64,000 nucleotides of DNA from JAHDCJ01 sp039028895 (GTDB lineage: Bacteria > Bacteroidota > Bacteroidia > Chitinophagales > Saprospiraceae): the NCBI GenBank assembly GCA_039028895.1, contig JBCCHF010000020.1, positions 1 through 64,000 on the forward strand, read 5' to 3'. Position numbers and translations under genes: made by a program. The notes under the pieces are model-generated. The model made no database searches, had not been told where the DNA came from, and saw nothing but the letters and a program-made list of their open reading frames with translations. Below are positions 60,627 to 64,000 of the stretch, in pieces. Position 1 is the stretch's first letter, and each line of letters starts with the position of its first letter.

Positions 60627-61145
60627 ATGACTCCTCAGGAATACAATAAGTGCGTAGAATTGTATGCGGACAGGGTATATCGTTTTATCCTGAAAAACAT
60701 CCGTCATGACTATGATGCGCACGATATTGTCCAAAATGCATTTGAAATCCTTTGGGTACGACATACCCAGGTTGAATTTTCAAAGGCCCGTTCATATTTG
60801 TTTACAACTGCCTATAACAATATGATCGACATTATTCGCAAAGTAAAGCGAATGGAATATGTTGAACAGGTACCGGAAGGTTATACTGGTTCGTTTACCA
60901 GCAATTTTGAGCATAAACAACTCATTGATCTTGCTGTTGAACGTTTGAATCCTGTCCACCGTTCTGTTTTATTATTGCGTGACTACGAAGGTTATTCTTA
61001 TAAAGAAATTGGTGAAATGACCAATTTGACAGAAAGCCAGGTTAAGGTGTATATTTTCAGGGCCAGAAAGAAAATGAAGGAAATTTTAAGCGGCGAACTT
61101 ACGGAAACCAATGGCAACGGAGGCCGGCGATCTAAAAGTTCATGA
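60627..61145 (+). CDS. RNA polymerase ECF-type sigma factor
   Basis: 172 aa from the ATG at 60627 (MTPQEYNKCVELYADRVYRF); starts at 60552 (ATG) or 60543 (TTG) would add 25-28 residues not typical of the family. Region 2 is HDIVQNAFEILW...ARSYLFTTAYNNMID, and region 4 is RSVLLLRDYEGYSYKEIGEMTNLTESQVKVYIFRARKKM (helix-turn-helix). It directs polymerase to specific promoters and is presumably held by the membrane protein encoded next, 61 bases downstream. The C-terminal tail is Gly/Asn/Arg/Ser-rich. Confidence 0.93.
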   Translation: MTPQEYNKCVELYADRVYRFILKNIRHDYDAHDIVQNAFEILWVRHTQVEFSKARSYLFTTAYNNMIDIIRKVKRMEYVEQVPEGYTGSFTSNFEHKQLIDLAVERLNPVHRSVLLLRDYEGYSYKEIGEMTNLTESQVKVYIFRARKKMKEILSGELTETNGNGGRRSKSS

Positions 61146-61206
61146 AAGAAAAACAAACCGGAAAGAGGAATCAAACCTGAGGATAAACCGATAAAATGAA
61201 TTGATT

Positions 61207-62220
61207 ATGAGCATCAATAGATTAAATTACGAATCGTTTGCTGTCGATTACCTTGATGGTACCCTAAAAGGAGACCAGTTGAAGGAAATGGAGCTTTTCC
61301 TTGAAAATAATCCAGCCATCAAGGAAGCGTTGACACAAATGAAGGACCTGGTGCTTGACCCTGACTTTTCCATCACTTTTGATGGTAAAGAGGAACTCAT
61401 CCACCCGATTAACTCAAAAGCAGAAAGAAAAGAAAGACGTTTTGTTTTTTGGATCGGACTTGCAGCAGCTATCCTCGCTGGTAGCCTTATTCTATTGAAA
61501 GTGTTTATGCCATTTCAAGGTGTTGAACATGAGACTCCAATAGTAATTGAAGAAAAAGCAGATCAACCCCAATTAGAGCCAGAAGTACTTCCTGTCATCC
61601 CTGAACCCAACATTGAAGAGGAAGTTCCAGAATTAGTAGTTGATGTAACTGCTCCCGACAATACCCCGGTTGTCAAGAACGAAAAACTTGACCAACCCAC
61701 AATAATTGAAACACCAAAAGCCATTAAAGAAGTTGTAACAGAAGAAAAAGTACCAACCCTAGACAAAAATCCTGAAGTGATTGTTGAAGTAATTCATGAC
61801 AAGCCCATTGATAATCATAAAGAAAGTCCAAAGGTCATCAAAGAAGAAAAACCGAATATTATTGATGTTGCACCTCCAATAGAAGTCGTTCAGGCTCCTC
61901 AGCCAAAAGTTGATCCTGAAATAAAAGAAATTGAAAAACCTATAGCTGAGGAAGTTACGACTCCAGTAGAAGAGATGGCAGTAGCCTCTCCTTCTTCTTC
62001 CGAAAAGGAATCAATTGAAAGACTAGATCCACCTCAAACTCATTCAGAAACATTAGCGGTTGCGGTTAATGATACCGAAGAAATTGAAGAAAACGAATCC
62101 AAAACGAAGAATAAAAAGAAAAAACGACCTCTCTTTCCTAGATTTAAGGAGCGTTTTTCCAAATCAAGCTTAACCAATGCATTACTTCCTGAAGCATATT
62201 CAGGGGGTTCAGACGAATGA
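61207..62220 (+). CDS. Putative anti-sigma factor, single-pass membrane protein
   Basis: 337 aa from the ATG at 61207 (a TTG two codons earlier is less likely). The cytosolic N-terminus (1-77) contains YESFAVDYLDGTLKGDQLKEMELFLENNP, resembling the anti-sigma fold without the zinc cysteines. One membrane segment lies at about 79-101. The ~235-residue outside part is Pro/Glu/Val-rich and low in complexity, then ends in a basic stretch (KTKNKKKKRPLFPRFKERF). Position between the sigma gene and an outer-membrane protein gene supports the call; the stop overlaps the next ATG (ATGA at 62217-62220). Confidence 0.72.
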   Translation: MSINRLNYESFAVDYLDGTLKGDQLKEMELFLENNPAIKEALTQMKDLVLDPDFSITFDGKEELIHPINSKAERKERRFVFWIGLAAAILAGSLILLKVFMPFQGVEHETPIVIEEKADQPQLEPEVLPVIPEPNIEEEVPELVVDVTAPDNTPVVKNEKLDQPTIIETPKAIKEVVTEEKVPTLDKNPEVIVEVIHDKPIDNHKESPKVIKEEKPNIIDVAPPIEVVQAPQPKVDPEIKEIEKPIAEEVTTPVEEMAVASPSSSEKESIERLDPPQTHSETLAVAVNDTEEIEENESKTKNKKKKRPLFPRFKERFSKSSLTNALLPEAYSGGSDE

Positions 62221-63020
62221 AGTTTTTCAACCACACAGCTCAGCTGAATATTATGACAAGGAGAGTCTTGATCATGCTGCTACTTGGATTTATCTGTTCA
62301 ATAGGATTTGCTCAGCCTTCGGATGATAATACCATTCCGGAAGATATCCCTCCGGCAAAAAAGAAGAAACGATCTGACCCCTACAAGATCAGATTCTTTT
62401 TATTGGATGTAGGGCTAAACACCTATTTATATGACGGGTCGTTTACTCTGCCTTCAACACCCTTCATGAGCAACGGTTACAATATCAGTGACCTTGAACT
62501 CGACTATTCCCGTTCGATCAATGTTAATGTACATGTATATGCCCAAAGGATAAATCTGGTCAAACGAAAACTGAATATCATGCATGGGTTGTACCTTGAC
62601 ATCAGTAATTACAGGTTTGAGAATGATATTCGGATATTGCCTAATGAGCCACAACTGACCGTTATCTCTGATACTATTCAGTATAAAAAGAACAGAATGA
62701 CGACCACGTTCATTAATGTGCCTTTAATGTTAAATGTAGTATCTGACCCGAGGCATCCCTATCGGTCATTCAGGATGAGTGCTGGCGTGTTTGCTGGTGT
62801 TTTGGTAGGTTCATGGACGAAACAAAAAAGTGATGAGTTTGGCGGACAGCGGGAAAGAGATGATTTTAACCTGAATAAATTCAGATACGGATTCCGAGGA
62901 GAATTGGGTTTCGGACCACTCAATTTTTATGTTACTTACTCCCCCATTTCTTTATTCAGGGAAGGTGAAGGACCAGAATTGCTACCGCTGAACTTTGGAT
63001 TTATGCTGATTCCGTTTTAA
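62217..63020 (+). CDS. Outer-membrane beta-barrel protein (PorT/OmpW-like fold), unknown function
   Basis: 267 aa from the ATG that overlaps the upstream stop in ATGA; a second in-frame ATG at 62253 (MTRRVLIMLLLGFICSIGFAQ) gives a neat signal peptide and may be the real start. The mature part has a short Pro/Lys-rich lead (DDNTIPEDIPPAKKKKR), then about eight amphipathic beta-strands with aromatic ends (KIRFFLLDVGLNTYLYDG, GELGFGPLNFYVTYSP) and finishes in LNFGFMLIPF, an outer-membrane barrel terminus. Probably the third gene of a sigma / anti-sigma / barrel operon. Confidence 0.72.
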   Translation: MKFFNHTAQLNIMTRRVLIMLLLGFICSIGFAQPSDDNTIPEDIPPAKKKKRSDPYKIRFFLLDVGLNTYLYDGSFTLPSTPFMSNGYNISDLELDYSRSINVNVHVYAQRINLVKRKLNIMHGLYLDISNYRFENDIRILPNEPQLTVISDTIQYKKNRMTTTFINVPLMLNVVSDPRHPYRSFRMSAGVFAGVLVGSWTKQKSDEFGGQRERDDFNLNKFRYGFRGELGFGPLNFYVTYSPISLFREGEGPELLPLNFGFMLIPF

Positions 63021-63047
63021 AGGTTATTCGCGGTTTACCAAAAAGAA

Positions 63048-63075
63048 AGCCTCTCTGAAAATATCCAAAGAGGCT
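63048..63075 (-). terminator. Possible terminator of rplS
   Basis: AGCCTCT / AGAGGCT (63048-63054, 63069-63075), 14-base loop, followed on the minus strand by a T-rich TTCTTTT tract. It lies 24 bases after the rplS stop; the stem is short. Confidence 0.5.
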
Positions 63076-63098
63076 CAAAATATCTTATGCGGTAAGTA

Positions 63099-63461
63099 TT
63101 ACTTCTTGGTAATACGCTTTCTTTCTTTGATCCGTGCTTTCTTACCAACCAATTCGCGTAAATAGAATAATTTGGCTCGACGAACCTTTCCAAATTTATT
63201 TACCAGAATACCTACGATAGCTGGTGACTGATATGGGAAAATTCTTTCAACACCAACGCCGTTAGACATTTTCCTTACTGTGAAAGTTTTACCAAGTCCA
63301 GTTCCATTGATTTGGATGACATCACCACGGAATGCCTGAACACGCTCCTTTGAACCTTCCACAATTTTGTATTGAACAGTGATATTGTCACCTGGGCGGA
63401 ATGATGGGTAGTCGAGATCTTTACCCATATCCTTTTCGATAAAATCCAGTATATGATTCAT
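63099..63461 (-). CDS. rplS: 50S ribosomal protein L19
   Basis: 120 aa. The L19 signature is clear: FRPGDNITVQYKIVEGSKERVQAFRGDVIQ in the N-terminal half, then FTVRKMSNGVGVERIFPYQSP, KFGKVRRAKLFYLREL and a basic C-terminus (KARIKERKRITKK). L19 sits at the interface of the 50S and 30S subunits. No trmD, rimM or rpsP is next to it, unlike in many bacteria. A TATCTTTG promoter element lies 41 bases upstream; divergent from miaA. Confidence 0.97.
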   Translation of the reverse strand: MNHILDFIEKDMGKDLDYPSFRPGDNITVQYKIVEGSKERVQAFRGDVIQINGTGLGKTFTVRKMSNGVGVERIFPYQSPAIVGILVNKFGKVRRAKLFYLRELVGKKARIKERKRITKK

Positions 63462-63502
63462 TTTGTCTAAATTTTCTGCCGTTAGCTTAAAAAAATGCCC
63501 CG

Positions 63503-63510
63503 CAAAGATA
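63503..63510 (-). promoter_or_regulatory. -7 element TATCTTTG for rplS
   Basis: Perfect TAnnTTTG on the minus strand, within the same decamer TTATCTTTGC as rpmE2. A near match for miaA on the plus strand (TAACTTTA, 63532-63539) lies beside it, giving a back-to-back promoter arrangement. Confidence 0.6.
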
Positions 63511-63553
63511 AGAGTTTAATTTCTATTCTTCTAACTTTAGCGAGAATTAAATT

Positions 63554-64000
63554 ATGAAAAAACCTCCCTTTTTGATTGTTGTTTGCGGTCCCACAGCGAG
63601 TGGAAAAACTCGTCTCGCTGTTGACCTAGCCTTTCACTTTAAAACAGAAGTCATTTCAGCTGACAGCCGACAATTTTACAGGGAGTTATATATCGGCACT
63701 GCCAAACCAGGTAAAAAAGAGCAAAGAGGGGTGTTTCATCACTTTATTGACAGCCTGAGTATTGAAGATAATTATAGTGCTGGTGACTTTGAAAGGGATG
63801 CTTTAGATATTTTGAATACTTTGTTTAAAGATCACAATGTAGTCATATTGGCTGGTGGTTCCGGGTTGTTTATTGATGCAGTTTGTAAAGGATTTGATTC
63901 CTTTCCCGAAATACCTGAAGCAATCAGGCAATCTGTCAGGACATTGTATGAAGCCCAGGGCATCGAAGGCCTGACCAAAGCACTTAAAAAAGAGGATCCG
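63554..64000 (+). CDS. miaA: tRNA dimethylallyltransferase, 5' part only
   Basis: Open from the ATG at 63554 to the window end in one frame (149 codons seen of roughly 300). Adds the dimethylallyl group to A37 of tRNAs reading UNN codons. The P-loop CGPTASGKTRLAVDLA (about residues 11-26), SADSRQFYRELYIGTAKP (substrate loop with catalytic Asp), FHHFIDS, YSAGDFERDA and the second nucleotide motif ILAGGSGLFIDAV are all present. Truncated by the window edge, not by a mutation. Confidence 0.95.
   Translation, partial: MKKPPFLIVVCGPTASGKTRLAVDLAFHFKTEVISADSRQFYRELYIGTAKPGKKEQRGVFHHFIDSLSIEDNYSAGDFERDALDILNTLFKDHNVVILAGGSGLFIDAVCKGFDSFPEIPEAIRQSVRTLYEAQGIEGLTKALKKEDP

Noticed and set aside
1..64000. 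tRNA, rRNA, tmRNA, CRISPR, integrase or transposase genes
   Set aside because: Looked for T-loop GGTTCGA-type strings, repeat-spacer patterns and recombinase motifs in all gaps and frames; none were found by eye.

Overview
The window reads as a chromosomal segment of a Bacteroidota bacterium, probably of the Saprospiria/Chitinophagia side (the rank below phylum is inference). Evidence: five proteins end in a type IX secretion (T9SS) type A sorting domain; many start codons are preceded by the Bacteroidota -7 element TAnnTTTG and not by a Shine-Dalgarno sequence; ribosomal protein L31 is the zinc-free type B; there is an ECF sigma / anti-sigma / outer-membrane protein trio; LeuS carries a large insertion before its KMSK loop. 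Base composition and gene style look uniform. I see no phage, integrase, transposase, CRISPR array, tRNA or rRNA.

Layout. 1-1530: 3' part of an outer-membrane beta-barrel gene. 1.6-12.9 kb: housekeeping and membrane genes (TPR membrane protein, UbiA-like plus HTTM-like membrane pair, M42 aminopeptidase, pyrE, Nudix hydrolase, heme-copper oxidase subunit III, MATE transporter, gpsA-purE, TPMT-like and SpoU methyltransferases). 13-20.4 kb: small secreted protein, RluD-type pseudouridine synthase with an acidic YD-repeat protein, a secreted peptidylarginine-deiminase-like enzyme, lipB, a phosphosugar isomerase, YraN, rpmE2. 20.5-28.3 kb: GlmU-like protein, a frameshifted spermidine-synthase-like gene, mutS2, DASH cryptochrome, a second TPR membrane protein, HMG-CoA lyase-like protein, a small membrane protein. 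28.3-39.7 kb: three tandem T9SS cargo genes (541, 2252 and 915 aa) built of lamin-tail-like and Calx-beta modules. 39.7-50.5 kb: epimerase, leuS, glucosaminidase, several envelope proteins and a zinc-finger membrane protein. 50.7-60.2 kb: choice-of-anchor-B T9SS protein, a GNAT protein and a 2063-aa alpha-2-macroglobulin. 60.6-64 kb: ECF sigma factor, anti-sigma-like protein, outer-membrane barrel, rplS and the 5' part of miaA.

Most of the window is ordinary core genome. The parts that deserve a second look are: (i) the secreted deiminase, whose catalytic residues and Arg-x-Arg pair match, from memory, Porphyromonas PPAD; (ii) correlated gain or loss of cysteine pairs in the Calx-beta and lamin-tail-like modules of the giant cell-surface proteins, which points to stapled adhesin repeats; (iii) several inverted-repeat structures in promoter regions, and an inverted array of 8-bp CGCAGAG-like units downstream of leuS; (iv) an alpha-2-macroglobulin with an intact CxEQ thioester motif and a thrombospondin-3-like calcium motif in its linker; and (v) a probable one-base frameshift in a spermidine-synthase-like gene.
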